From: Mesorhizobium mediterraneum
Lineage (GTDB): Bacteria; Pseudomonadota; Alphaproteobacteria; Rhizobiales; Rhizobiaceae
Length of the DNA: 64,000 nt
NCBI RefSeq assembly: GCF_002284565.1
Contig: NZ_NPKI01000026.1
Coordinates: 380,347 to 444,346 of the forward strand
Direction of reading: 5' to 3'
The translations under genes and the position numbers were made by a program. The notes beneath the pieces are model-generated. The model did not search any database. It saw only the letters and a program-made list of their open reading frames with translations, and was not told the origin of the DNA. Shown here one piece after another: positions 46,318-54,942 of the stretch (positions within the stretch are counted from its first letter, which is position 1; the number at the start of each line of letters is the position of its first letter).

Positions 46318-47820
46318 CTACTGGAACGCCGTTTCCGAAAAGCTTCTGAGCTTGCGCGAATGCAACCGTTCCATCGGCATCTCGGCCAGCTTTTCCATCG
46401 CCCTGATGCCGATGGTCAAATGCTGTGCCACCTGCCGCTTGTAGAACTCGGTCGCCATGCCAGGCAGCTTCAATTCGCCATGCAGGGGCTTGTCGGAGAC
46501 GCAAAGCAGGGTGCCGTAGGGCACGCGGAAACGGAAACCATTGGCTGCGATCGTCGCCGATTCCATGTCGAGCGCGATCGCTCGTGACTGCGACAGCCGC
46601 TGCACCGGCCCACGCTGGTCGCGCAGCTCCCAGTTGCGGTTGTCGATGGTGGCGACGGTGCCGGTGCGCATGATACGTTTGAGGTCGTAGCCGGAAAGGC
46701 CGGTGACTTCGGCGACCGCCTCTTGCAGCGCCACCTGGATTTCAGCCAGCGGCGGGATCGGCACCCAGACCGGAAGGTCATCGTCCAGAACATGGTCTTC
46801 CCGCACATAGGCGTGCGCCAGCACATAGTCGCCCAGCGCCTGGGTGTTGCGCAGGCCGGCGCAATGGCCGAGCATCACCCAGGCATGCGGCCTGAGCACC
46901 GCAATGTGGTCGGTGATAGTCTTGGCGTTGGAGGGGCCGACACCGATATTGACCATGGTGATGCCGCCATGGTTCGGCTTCTTCAGATGATAGGCCGGCA
47001 TCTGCGGCAGGCGCGGCGGCGCCACCCCAGCGCCAGGCGCGTTTTGCCCAGCCTTGGTGACGACGTTTCCCGGCTCGACGAATTCGACATATCCGCCGCC
47101 GCCCTTCGCCATCAGCTCATGCGCACGGGCGACGAACTCGTCGATATAGAACTGGTAGTTGGTGAACAGCACGAAATTCTGGAAATGCTGGGGACTGGTC
47201 GCCGTGTAGTGCGACATCCGGTGCAGCGAATAGTCGATGCGTTGCGCCGTGAACGCCGCCAGTGGCCTGGCTTCGCCTAACGCCACTTCGAACGTGCCGT
47301 TGGCAATCTGGTCGTCGGTGCCGTCGAGATCCGGCACGTCGAACAGGTCACGGATCGGCCGCCTGATGCGCTCGGCTGCGGTGCCGTCGACATGGGAGCC
47401 TTCCAGGAACGCGAAATGCAGCGGGATGGGCGTCGTCGATTCCGAAACCGTGACTGGAACGCCGTGATTGCGCATGATCAGGCTAAGCTGTTCGGTGAGA
47501 TAGCGTTCGAAAAGGGCAGGCTGGGTGATGGTGGTCGAGAAATGCCCAGGCGTCGGCATATGGCCGTATGCCTGCCGCGAGTCGATCTGGGTGAACGAAG
47601 TCGTGGTGACGCCGACCTCGGGATAGAAGGCCCGGTAGCGCTTGTTGTTGTCGCCGCCTGCAGCGAGCGCCGTAAACGAATCGCGCAGGAATTTGGTGTT
47701 GCGGTCGTAAAGGACCTGCAAGGCCGCGACGGCCTTTCCGGCATCATTGAAGCTCTGCCGGCCAAACGGCTCCGGCATCACGACTGAGTCTATGGCTTGG
47801 GGATAGATTCGCTTTTCCAT
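46318..47820 (-). CDS. amn: AMP nucleosidase
   Basis: 500 residues. Hydrolyses AMP to adenine and ribose 5-phosphate. N-terminal AMP nucleosidase domain (SRQAYGHMPTPGHFSTTITQ) and C-terminal PNP/UDP phosphorylase-like catalytic domain (VNIGVGPSNAKTITDHIAVL, WVMLGHCAGLRNTQ, ALDMESATIAANGFR). Start at 47820 (MEKRIYPQAIDSVVMPEP) by homology; an ATG at 47844 is an alternative. Stand-alone gene. Confidence 0.95.
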   Translation of the reverse strand: MEKRIYPQAIDSVVMPEPFGRQSFNDAGKAVAALQVLYDRNTKFLRDSFTALAAGGDNNKRYRAFYPEVGVTTTSFTQIDSRQAYGHMPTPGHFSTTITQPALFERYLTEQLSLIMRNHGVPVTVSESTTPIPLHFAFLEGSHVDGTAAERIRRPIRDLFDVPDLDGTDDQIANGTFEVALGEARPLAAFTAQRIDYSLHRMSHYTATSPQHFQNFVLFTNYQFYIDEFVARAHELMAKGGGGYVEFVEPGNVVTKAGQNAPGAGVAPPRLPQMPAYHLKKPNHGGITMVNIGVGPSNAKTITDHIAVLRPHAWVMLGHCAGLRNTQALGDYVLAHAYVREDHVLDDDLPVWVPIPPLAEIQVALQEAVAEVTGLSGYDLKRIMRTGTVATIDNRNWELRDQRGPVQRLSQSRAIALDMESATIAANGFRFRVPYGTLLCVSDKPLHGELKLPGMATEFYKRQVAQHLTIGIRAMEKLAEMPMERLHSRKLRSFSETAFQ

Positions 47821-47950
47821 GACCCAATATAGAGGCTTGGCCATGCGGTTGGGAGGGGTATGCCGCCTTGAACGCGGCCAAAACATCGTTTTTTCTTTTT
47901 CAGTGATTTCGATGAAGGTCGATTGGGATTTCGATGAAGGTGGATTGGCT

Positions 47951-48145
47951 CTAACCACGCCGCAGGCTGATCAACAGCACAAAGCCGACGCCGTTCTTCT
48001 TCAACGCCGGCGCTTCGATCGTCGATCCGGCATCGGCGCGCATCGAGGGCACGGCCAGAACCGGTGCCGAAAGCACGGCCAGGATAAGCGCCGCCCGAGG
48101 CAGGAGTCGAAGGGTTTTCAGGGCGTTGGCGACGATGCGGTTCAT
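47951..48145 (-). CDS. Small exported hypothetical protein
   Basis: 64 residues starting MNRIVANALKTLRLLPRAAL, with a hydrophobic signal (LILAVLSAPVLAV) and a short Lys/Gly tail ending LLISLRRG. No family recognised. A weak GAGAG site lies 15 bases upstream. It follows the 50-residue membrane ORF at 48181 by 35 bases, so the two may form a small operon. Confidence 0.5.
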   Translation of the reverse strand: MNRIVANALKTLRLLPRAALILAVLSAPVLAVPSMRADAGSTIEAPALKKNGVGFVLLISLRRG

Positions 48146-48180
48146 GGCTTTTGCTTTTGTCTCTCGAGGTCTTTGTCGGT

Positions 48181-48333
48181 TCAGGGGCGAAAATGGTTCA
48201 CGCAACCGAACCGGCAGGAATTGGCCTGGTCCCGGGAGCGGGCCGGACGGCCTGCCTCGGCGACGAGGATGGCGAACAACATTCCGAACAGGCTCAGCAG
48301 CAGGCAGACGATGGTGAAGCGGCGAGCGAGCAT
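48181..48333 (-). CDS. Very small membrane protein, hypothetical
   Basis: 50 residues, translated by hand: MLARRFTIVCLLLSLFGMLF leads into AILVAEAGRPARSRDQANS and a tail with two cysteines (SCRFGCVNHFRP). One membrane helix or uncleaved signal. A strong GAAGGAGA Shine-Dalgarno lies about ten bases before the ATG, which makes it more credible than most frames this short. Function unknown. Confidence 0.6.
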   Translation of the reverse strand: MLARRFTIVCLLLSLFGMLFAILVAEAGRPARSRDQANSCRFGCVNHFRP

Positions 48334-48602
48334 TGCGTGGTGTCTCCTTCAATACGCACGAAAATGCCCGAGCCCGACTGAACCGGCTCTGATGCCAGCG
48401 TTCATCCGCGGTTCAAATTCATTGACGGGGTGTTGAGTGCCCGCCGCCCACCGCGCCGTCGCCGGCCACGAGCGTCGCCGCAGTCTTGCTGCTGTTCCCG
48501 ATCTTGCTGGTGATACGGATGAAGGACGCGCAAAAATTGCTGTTAAGTGCAGAAGGCGCGCGGCTCGCACGATCGATCCGTCCCAAACAGACGGCGAAAG
48601 CA

Positions 48603-48629
48603 AAAACGGGGCCTTCGCGGCCCCGTTTT
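48603..48629. terminator. Bidirectional-looking terminator
   Basis: Eleven-base stem AAAACGGGGCC / GGCCCCGTTTT around a TTCGC loop; A-run and T-run flank it, so it could end transcription from either side. It lies 24 bases past the DUF2147 stop. Confidence 0.85.
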
Positions 48630-48652
48630 CAAATTTGTGGCAGCGGAAACGA

Positions 48653-48997
48653 TCAGAGCTTGTGCCAGGTCTGGCTCCTGCAGATCAGTCCGCCGAGCAC
48701 GCAGCCGCTCATCTTGAGCGAGGCGCCTGAGACCGAGGCCTTGCCTGAATAGGTCTTGTCGGTTTCCGGGTCGGTTATGGTGCCCGTATATTTGTCGGCG
48801 CCGGACACCTTGAACGAACCGATGCGCTTGCCGGCAAACTTGCCTGATTTGAGCGTGATGGAAAATGCGCCGCCGCCGCCAGCAATGGCGGCAGTCGAAC
48901 CGGCTTGCGTTTTCCAGTTGCCTTCGATCGGATCGGCCCAAGCCGTGCCGGCCATGATCAATGTGGCCGCAAGGGCCATGCTGATTTTGCGAAACAT
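48653..48997 (-). CDS. DUF2147 family secreted protein
   Basis: 114 residues: signal peptide (ISMALAATLIMAGTAWA), then the lipocalin-like DUF2147 pattern: DPIEGNWKT at the start, FAGKRIGSFKVSG, YTGTITDPETDKTYSGKASV and the terminal SGCVLGGLICRSQTWHK with two cysteines. Periplasmic. The family usually has 120-150 residues, so this is slightly short but complete in frame. Confidence 0.85.
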   Translation of the reverse strand: MFRKISMALAATLIMAGTAWADPIEGNWKTQAGSTAAIAGGGGAFSITLKSGKFAGKRIGSFKVSGADKYTGTITDPETDKTYSGKASVSGASLKMSGCVLGGLICRSQTWHKL

Positions 48998-49465
48998 GTT
49001 TCCTCCCTGTGGGCTTCCGGTCGGATGTTCCGCCCGCCGGTCTGCCCTTTACGCAAACGTAAGCTAATCCACCTCCCGGCAAAACAAAAGCGGTGCCGCT
49101 GGGGAAGACTTCAGGATTTTCTGGCCGCCCGAGACGGTCTCGTCGGCGAAAAATGAAACGACGGGTATGCTGGCTTTGTCTCCCGTGGTTAGCGGAGTCT
49201 TGATTTGCGCCTCGCAAATTTTCGTCAAATTTAGCCCAAACCGGCGAAATTGCTGGCTTTGCATCCTTAACGAATTCCCGCGTTTACCTCTTGTTTTAGC
49301 TTTGTTTTCCTCAAATTAAGCACGCCACTTAACGACGGATTCAAGCCTCCGGTTCATTCTCGAAAGCATCGAAAGAGCGGCCGCCCCAAGGGTTATCAAC
49401 AGATACCAAGGGACAGAAGGAGGCAGCTCTCGGGAGCCTGACAGGGGCTAGAACAGGGGATTGAA
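48998..49465. other. Intergenic region, AT-rich in its middle
   Basis: About 470 bases with no supported gene. The part 49195-49330 is AT-rich, includes AAATTTTCGTCAAATTTAG (49217-49235) like the sequence at 1506, and several TTAAC/TTAAG half-sites. It should contain promoters for DUF2147 (leftwards) and the Sel1-like gene (rightwards). Confidence 0.5.
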
Positions 49466-49732
49466 ATGGCACGTTTTGAAATGCCTGAAGCCGGCTTCGG
49501 CGCCATGGGGGCAACTGCCCAGGCCGACATTCTTTTCGAACTGGGCATGATGTATGCGACCGGCCGCGATTGCGAGACCGATGTCGTCGCCGCCCACAAA
49601 TGGTTCAACATCGCTGCGATCAAGGGCTCGGTCCGCGCCGCGGAACTGCGCTCGGAATTGTCGGCCGCCATGTCGAAGGTCGAGATCGCCAGGGCGCTGC
49701 GTGAAGCCCGCGAATGGATGACGATGCACTAA
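49466..49732 (+). CDS. Small Sel1-repeat-like protein
   Basis: 88 residues, MARFEMPEAGFGAMGATAQA followed by DILFELGMMYATGRDCETDV and VAAHKWFNIAAIKGSVRAAE, a single Sel1/TPR-like helix pair, then a helical tail REAREWMTMH. Widely conserved in Rhizobiales as I recall; probably a protein-interaction module. GGGGATTG precedes the ATG. Function unknown. Confidence 0.85.
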   Translation: MARFEMPEAGFGAMGATAQADILFELGMMYATGRDCETDVVAAHKWFNIAAIKGSVRAAELRSELSAAMSKVEIARALREAREWMTMH

Positions 49733-50190
49733 GTTGGCCCTGAGTTCATCGGGCCCTGAGTTCATCAGGCATTGAGATCACCGACAGGGACGCTTCAGGT
49801 CGAGGCCGCGCAAGACGGCCGGACCGGCAAGAACAAGGCCGCGCAAGACGGTCTCACCAACAATGACAAGAAAGCGGCAGGCCGATACGGCCAAGCTGCG
49901 CGACGACAGGGAAGGCGAGCGGTTTTCGGGCGCGGGCGCGTTCGGGGATGGTTCGATCGACGAAGCCGCGACCGGCCGGAACAAGGCCGGCGCGGCTTTT
50001 GCGTTTTCGGGACCATGATCCCAGAAAGTGGAACCGGTTTTTGGAAAAAGATCATGGTCAAACAGAAAGGTGCAGGCCCAATCGAGTGCTGGCGATGCGC
50101 CTAGACAGGCTTGGCGAAGGGTGAAATTCTCCCGCCCACTCTGGAAGAGGCGCGGCCGGTGCGGCCGCGCGAGAGTGGAGGAATATCACC
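49733..50190. other. Intergenic region with short direct repeats
   Basis: No supported gene. GGCCGCGCAAGACGG occurs twice near 49803 and 49839, and GGCCCTGAGTTCATC twice near 49736 and 49751, indicating local slippage duplication. A module A-type hairpin lies at 50011-50059, and the leader of the LivJ-type gene with a GGAGG site follows. Confidence 0.5.
50011..50059. repeat. Module A-type palindromic repeat
   Basis: GACCATGATCCC...GATCATGGTC, arms of 10-12 bases with inner AGTGGAACCGGTTTTTGG; the same design as 42613-42656 and 58584-58631. Confidence 0.75.
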
Positions 50191-51312
50191 ATGAAAAAGT
50201 TGGGTATTTTGAGCGCGGCCATAGTAGGCCTGATGATGAGTGCACCGATTGCCTTCGCTGACGACATCACCTTTTCGGTGGTCGGACCGATGACCGGTCA
50301 GCTTGCCACCATCGGCGACCAGTTCAAGCAGGGCGCGCAAGCCGCCGCCGACGCGATCAACGCGGCCGGCGGTGTCGACGGCCGCCAGATCAAGCTCGAC
50401 GTCCAGGATGACCAGTGTGATCCGAAACAGGCGGTTTCGGTCGCCAACCGCATCGTTGCCAACGGCGTCAAGTTCATCGATGGCCATGCCTGCTCGGGCT
50501 CGAGCATTCCGGCCTCGGCCGTCTACGCCGAAGCCGGCGCGCTGATGATGAGCCCGGCTTCGTCCAACCCGGTACTGACCGACGCGGCCGCGAAAGCCGG
50601 CTGGCCGACGATCATGCGCCTCTATACGCGCGACGATGCCCAGGGCGCTTTCATCGGCCCGTGGATCGCCAAGAAATATGCCGGCAAGAACGTCGTCATC
50701 ATGCACGACAAGAGCGCCTATGGGCAGGGCGTGGCCGATGCCGTCAAGGCAACGATGAACCAGAACGGTCTCAACGAGATACTCTACGAGGGCATCAACG
50801 CCGGTGAAAAGGACTACGCGGCGCTTGTCACCAAGCTGAAGGACCTGAAGGCTGACGTCATCTATTTCGGCGGCTATCACCCCGAAGCCGGCCTCATCCT
50901 GCGCCAGTCGGCGGAACAGAACCTGAAGTATCAGTTGATCATGCCGGACTCGATTGCCACGCCGGAATTCTGGCAGGTTGCCGGTCCGGCCGGCGAAGGC
51001 ACCATGTTCGTCTTCCCGTCGGATCCGCAGGCGAAGCCCGAAGCCAAAGAGGCCGTCGAAAAGATCAAGGCGGGCGGCTTCGTGCCCGAGGGCTTCACGC
51101 TGTTCTCCTATGCCGTGATCCAGGCCTTTGCCGAGGGCATCAAGCGCGCCGGCAGCGACGACCCGGCCAAGGTTGCCGAGGCATTGAAGAACGGCGAGCC
51201 GATCAGCACCGTCGTCGGCTCGGTCACTTTTGACGAAAAGGGCGACCTCAAGAACGTCAGCTACGACATCAACCAGTGGCACGACGGCAAATACGCGCCG
51301 ATCCAGCCGTAA
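50191..51312 (+). CDS. Branched-chain amino acid ABC transporter substrate-binding protein
   Basis: 373 residues: signal peptide (LGILSAAIVGLMMSAPIAFA), then a type I periplasmic binding protein fold (ITFSVVGPMTGQLATIGDQF, QAAADAINAAGG, SSIPASAVYAEAG, VVIMHDKSAYGQGVAD). Two cysteines (DDQCDP, GHACSGSS) match the LivJ/LivK disulfide. No livHMGF genes are adjacent, so it is an orphan receptor using a remote permease. GGAGG precedes the ATG. Convergent with the leucine-catabolic operon next to it. Confidence 0.94.
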   Translation: MKKLGILSAAIVGLMMSAPIAFADDITFSVVGPMTGQLATIGDQFKQGAQAAADAINAAGGVDGRQIKLDVQDDQCDPKQAVSVANRIVANGVKFIDGHACSGSSIPASAVYAEAGALMMSPASSNPVLTDAAAKAGWPTIMRLYTRDDAQGAFIGPWIAKKYAGKNVVIMHDKSAYGQGVADAVKATMNQNGLNEILYEGINAGEKDYAALVTKLKDLKADVIYFGGYHPEAGLILRQSAEQNLKYQLIMPDSIATPEFWQVAGPAGEGTMFVFPSDPQAKPEAKEAVEKIKAGGFVPEGFTLFSYAVIQAFAEGIKRAGSDDPAKVAEALKNGEPISTVVGSVTFDEKGDLKNVSYDINQWHDGKYAPIQP

Positions 51313-51340
51313 CAACTGGCATAGCCTGCGGTAAACGGAG

Positions 51341-51370
51341 ATGGCCGGGTCTGACCCGGCCATTTTCATT
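51341..51370 (+). terminator. Terminator of the LivJ-type gene
   Basis: Ten-base stem ATGGCCGGGT / ACCCGGCCAT, loop CTG, followed by TTTCATTT. Confidence 0.85.
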
Positions 51371-51425
51371 TGGGCGGTGCGTTTGTGGCGCGTGTCGACG
51401 TCGCCTTATGGATGGGGAACAGCGG

Positions 51426-53393
51426 TCAGCCGTGGGCTTCCTCGGCAAAACGCACCAGCACCGTCCCGTCGGTGACCTGCGCCCCCTCGGCCGCGATTTC
51501 GGCGATTACCCCATCATGGGTAGCGGCGATGGTGTGCTCCATCTTCATCGCTTCCAGGATCAGCAGCGGCTGGCCCTTGATGACGACCTCGCCCTTGGCT
51601 GCACGCACCAGCTTGACCAGACCCGGCATCGGCGCCCGCAGGCTGTCTGAACCGGCGGCGATTTCGTCGGCCCTTGCCAACGGGTCCGGCACCGCGAAGC
51701 TGTAACCGACGGCGCCTTCGAACACGGTGACGTTGCCTGGCCAGCGGGCGAGGCGAGGGGCGGCGCGAAGATCAAGCGGATTGGCGCTGTCATAAGGCGG
51801 GTCCAGTGCCACTTGGAAGCGCCCGTCCGGCCGCATTACCGACACAAGCGCGACGATCTCGTCCTCGCCGTAGCGCAGCCGCGTGCGCCGCGGAACAGTG
51901 TGGAAATGCGCATAGCCGGCAAGCGACGACCACGGGTCGTTGGACGGCGCCTGAGCCCCGGCCCCGGATGCCGCAAATGCAGCTGCGGCGACGATCTCGC
52001 TGCTCGGCGGCGGGACTGCGGTCAGTGCTTGCTGATGCCTGCCGATCAGACCGGTATCGACATCGCCTGCCGAAAAATCCGCGTCAGCGGCAAGAGCCGC
52101 GAGAAAGGCGGTGTTGACGGTCGAGCCGGCGATCTCGGTCCGCGAAAGGGCTATGCCCAAGGCTTCGAGCGCCGCCTGCCTGTTCTTGCCGTGCACCACC
52201 AACTTGGCGATCATCGGGTCGTAGAAGGGCGAGATGACATCGCCCGCCCGCACACCGGTCTCGATCCGCATGCTGGCGCCCTCGGGCGCAGTATCCGGAA
52301 ATTTCAGGTGATGCAGCGTGCCCGTCGCCGGCAAAAAACCCTTTGCCGCGTCCTCGGCATAGATGCGCGCCTCGAAGGCGTGACCGGAGAGCGTGATCTC
52401 GCTCTGCGTTTTCGGCAGCTTTTCGCCGGCGGCCACCCGCAACTGCCATTCGACCAAATCGGCTCCGGTGACCATTTCTGTGACGGGATGCTCGACCTGC
52501 AACCGGGTGTTCATTTCCATGAACCAGAAGCGGTCGGCCTTCAGCCCTTGCGAGGCGTCGACGATGAACTCGATCGTGCCGGCGCCGGAATAGTTGATCG
52601 CCTTGGCGGCCTTCACCGCCGCCTCCGTCATCGCCTTGCGCAATGCCGGTGTCATGCCGGGGGCGGGGGCTTCCTCGATCACCTTCTGGTGGCGGCGCTG
52701 CGCCGAGCAGTCGCGCTCGTAGAGATGCACGACATTGCCGAAGATGTCGCCGAACACCTGGACCTCGATGTGGCGCGGCTTCTCGACATATTTCTCGACC
52801 AGCACGCGGTCGTCGCCGAAAGCGGCCTTGGCCTCGCGCCGCGCACCCGACAACGCCTCGGAAAAGTCGTCGGGATGTTCCACGCGCCGCATGCCCTTGC
52901 CGCCGCCACCGGCGCGCGCCTTGATCAGAACGGGATAGCCGATCTCGCGTGCCTTGGAGGCGAGCAGCACGATCTCCTGCGCCTCGCCGTGATAGCCGGG
53001 CACCACCGGCACCCCGGCCTTCTCCATCAGCCGCTTGGCCGCGTCCTTCAGCCCCATGGCGCGGATCGAGGCGGCCGACGGGCCGATGAAGACGAGCCCG
53101 GCTGCCGTCACCTGGTCGACGAAATCAGGGTTTTCCGACAGAAAACCGTAGCCGGGATGGATGGCTTCCGCGCCGGTGGCCAAAGCCGCCGCGACAATCT
53201 TGTCGCCGCGCAGATAACTTTCGCCGACAGGCGAGGGACCGATATGCACAGCTTCGTCGGCCATCTCGACATGCAGGGCCCCGGCGTCGGCGTCGGAATA
53301 GACGGCAACGCTACGCACGCCCAACTTGCGTGCCGTGCGGATCACCCGGCAGGCGATCTCGCCGCGGTTGGCGATCAGGATTTTGGCGAACAT
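51426..53393 (-). CDS. mccA: Methylcrotonyl-CoA carboxylase biotin-containing subunit
   Basis: 655 residues: biotin carboxylase domain from MFAKILIANRGEIACRVIRT, ATP-grasp (KARAGGGGKGMRRV; FMEMNTRLQVEHPVTEMVTG), and a C-terminal biotinyl domain with EAMKMEHT (biotin on Lys617). With MccB it carboxylates 3-methylcrotonyl-CoA in leucine degradation. Sequence alone would also allow propionyl- or acetyl-CoA carboxylase; the ivd and mccB neighbours decide. Upstream of it lie two unrelated secreted-protein genes. Confidence 0.93.
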   Translation of the reverse strand: MFAKILIANRGEIACRVIRTARKLGVRSVAVYSDADAGALHVEMADEAVHIGPSPVGESYLRGDKIVAAALATGAEAIHPGYGFLSENPDFVDQVTAAGLVFIGPSAASIRAMGLKDAAKRLMEKAGVPVVPGYHGEAQEIVLLASKAREIGYPVLIKARAGGGGKGMRRVEHPDDFSEALSGARREAKAAFGDDRVLVEKYVEKPRHIEVQVFGDIFGNVVHLYERDCSAQRRHQKVIEEAPAPGMTPALRKAMTEAAVKAAKAINYSGAGTIEFIVDASQGLKADRFWFMEMNTRLQVEHPVTEMVTGADLVEWQLRVAAGEKLPKTQSEITLSGHAFEARIYAEDAAKGFLPATGTLHHLKFPDTAPEGASMRIETGVRAGDVISPFYDPMIAKLVVHGKNRQAALEALGIALSRTEIAGSTVNTAFLAALAADADFSAGDVDTGLIGRHQQALTAVPPPSSEIVAAAAFAASGAGAQAPSNDPWSSLAGYAHFHTVPRRTRLRYGEDEIVALVSVMRPDGRFQVALDPPYDSANPLDLRAAPRLARWPGNVTVFEGAVGYSFAVPDPLARADEIAAGSDSLRAPMPGLVKLVRAAKGEVVIKGQPLLILEAMKMEHTIAATHDGVIAEIAAEGAQVTDGTVLVRFAEEAHG

Positions 53394-53509
53394 GGGACCT
53401 CCAAAGCCAGAGCTTGCCGCCAACGGCGCGAATGCTCCTTCACGCGAGCTGTGGCAACACCCTGCTTTGCAGTCCGGCCATTGTCAAAGTATCGGTAAGC
53501 GAGGACTGC

Positions 53510-53884
53510 TTACTTGGAGGCTGCGACCTCGCAACCCCCACCTGTCGTGACCTTGTAACTGTTGCGGGTGGCCTGACAGGATTTCAATGCCAGCTCTTCG
53601 GCAGCTTTCTGTGACGGTGCATTCAAGCGCGACCCGCAGATGATGTACAATGAAGTCACCCGCATGTATGGGGTGGTCGCATAAGCTGAATGGCCGCTGG
53701 CCGCTACATAGGCGTTGTAAGCCTTGGTACACGGATCCTTCGAGTTCCGCGGCAAAAACGGGTGGAAACGGGTGTCGCCTTTGCTTCCCGCCAACGATTC
53801 CGCCGCTCCGATGCCAGGTGCCGTGAGTATAAGAAATCCTGCAAGTATCGATGTAATTGTTCTCTGGACGTATCTCGGTTTCAT
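53510..53884 (-). CDS. Small secreted four-cysteine protein, paralogue 1
   Basis: 124 residues: signal peptide ending IGAA, then ESLAGSKGDTRFHPF, ACTKAY-like (DPCTKAYNAYVAASGHSAYA), ICGSR, SQKAAEELALKSCQ and the terminal GGCEVAASK. Four cysteines, likely two disulfides, conserved in the tandem paralogue just upstream. The repeated pattern of Ala-rich helix plus Cys recalls DUF4189-type proteins but I do not assign it. AAGGGGGA precedes the ATG. Confidence 0.75.
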   Translation of the reverse strand: MKPRYVQRTITSILAGFLILTAPGIGAAESLAGSKGDTRFHPFLPRNSKDPCTKAYNAYVAASGHSAYATTPYMRVTSLYIICGSRLNAPSQKAAEELALKSCQATRNSYKVTTGGGCEVAASK

Positions 53885-53921
53885 TTTTCCCCCTTGGAAT
53901 GAACTGAGGCAACAGGCATTG

Positions 53922-54290
53922 CTACTTGGAGGCGGCGATGCTGCAGACTCCCGCTGTCGTGACCTTGTATTGCTTCCTGGCGGATTGACAGTCTTTCAGC
54001 GCCAGCGTCTCTGCAGCCTTTTGCGACGATGCATTCGCACGTGCGCAAACCACGAACTCGGTCGCCCAATTGAAGGGGGTCGACGCATAGGCGGAATGGC
54101 TGCCAGTCGCCACATAGGCCTTGTATGCCTTCTGACAGCCTCCCGTAGAGCCCGGCGCGAAATACACAGGGTAGCGGCTGTCGCCTTTGCTTCCCGCCAG
54201 CGATTCGGCTGCACTAGCGTCAGGTGCCGCTAACATAAGCAATCCTGCAAGTACAGACATAGTTGTTTTCTGAAAAAGCGGCAGTCTCAT
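53922..54290 (-). CDS. Small secreted four-cysteine protein, paralogue 2
   Basis: 122 residues starting MRLPLFQKTTMSVLAGLLML, signal peptide ending ASAAES. Shares ESLAGSKGD, the CQKAYKAYVATGSHSAYAST block, SQKAAETLALKDCQ and a C-terminal SIAASK with the downstream paralogue; all four cysteines align. The products diverge mainly between residues 40 and 55. Start at 54290 chosen for the signal peptide. Function unknown; location between mccA and the macrodomain gene is unexpected. Confidence 0.75.
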   Translation of the reverse strand: MRLPLFQKTTMSVLAGLLMLAAPDASAAESLAGSKGDSRYPVYFAPGSTGGCQKAYKAYVATGSHSAYASTPFNWATEFVVCARANASSQKAAETLALKDCQSARKQYKVTTAGVCSIAASK

Positions 54291-54408
54291 CTTCGCCCAA
54301 TCCCCATTGGTATTTGCAATGAGCAATAGCCGCGATTCTTTCATCTGGCCAGATCGGTGAATGAAAATAAATCTGAAAACTATGGATGGATTTTCTTACC
54401 TGTGCCGG

Positions 54409-54942
54409 TCACGCTCCGCCAAGCAGCAACGCCTGCTCGTATAGTTCCGCCGTTTGCTGGTCGAAGCAGCAGAAGATGACGGTTTCCGGGATCGCGTTTT
54501 GGCCGATGAAGGCACGCAGGGTGCCAACGGCGATCTGCGTCGCCTGGTCCTTTGGATATCGGTATACACCGGTCGAGATCGCCGGAAATGCCACCGTCCG
54601 GCAACCCTTGGCGGCGGCAAGTTCGAGCGACCGGCGATAGCAGGAGGCCAACAACTCGGCTTCGCGTTTGCCGCCGCCTTGCCAGACCGGCCCGACCGTG
54701 TGGATGATGTAGCGTGCCGGCAGCCTGTAACCCTTGGTGAGCTTAGCGTCGCCGACTTTGCAGCCATTGAGTGTTCGGCATTCCGCCAGAAGTTCAGGGC
54801 CGGCCGCTCGATGAATGGCGCCGTCAACGCCACCGCCGCCCAAGAGCGAGGTGTTGGCGGCGTTGACGATGGCATCGACCGCCAGCTTCGTGATGTCGCC
54901 GATATGAACGCGAATCCTCTGATCGCTTTCGCTCATCGTCAC
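54409..54942 (-). CDS. Macrodomain O-acetyl-ADP-ribose deacetylase (YmdB-like)
   Basis: 177 residues, a single macrodomain: RVHIGDITKLAVDAIVNAAN, then the ligand loops TSLLGGGGVDGAIHRAAG and ISTGVYRYPKDQA. Such enzymes hydrolyse O-acetyl-ADP-ribose or mono-ADP-ribosyl modifications. The start codon overlaps the mccB stop by four bases, so it is translated with mccB. The coupling hints at a link between acyl-CoA/NAD metabolism and this enzyme, but that is inference. Confidence 0.93.
   Translation of the reverse strand: MTMSESDQRIRVHIGDITKLAVDAIVNAANTSLLGGGGVDGAIHRAAGPELLAECRTLNGCKVGDAKLTKGYRLPARYIIHTVGPVWQGGGKREAELLASCYRRSLELAAAKGCRTVAFPAISTGVYRYPKDQATQIAVGTLRAFIGQNAIPETVIFCCFDQQTAELYEQALLLGGA

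Noticed and set aside
49772..50104. 110-codon frame before the LivJ-type gene
   Set aside because: Built from short direct repeats and a module A hairpin; no ribosome-binding site.
51426..53393. Propionyl-CoA carboxylase alpha subunit
   Set aside because: Context with ivd and an MCC-type beta subunit makes methylcrotonyl-CoA carboxylase the better call.
51813..53498. 561-codon frame antisense to mccA
   Set aside because: Shadow of a complete biotin carboxylase gene.
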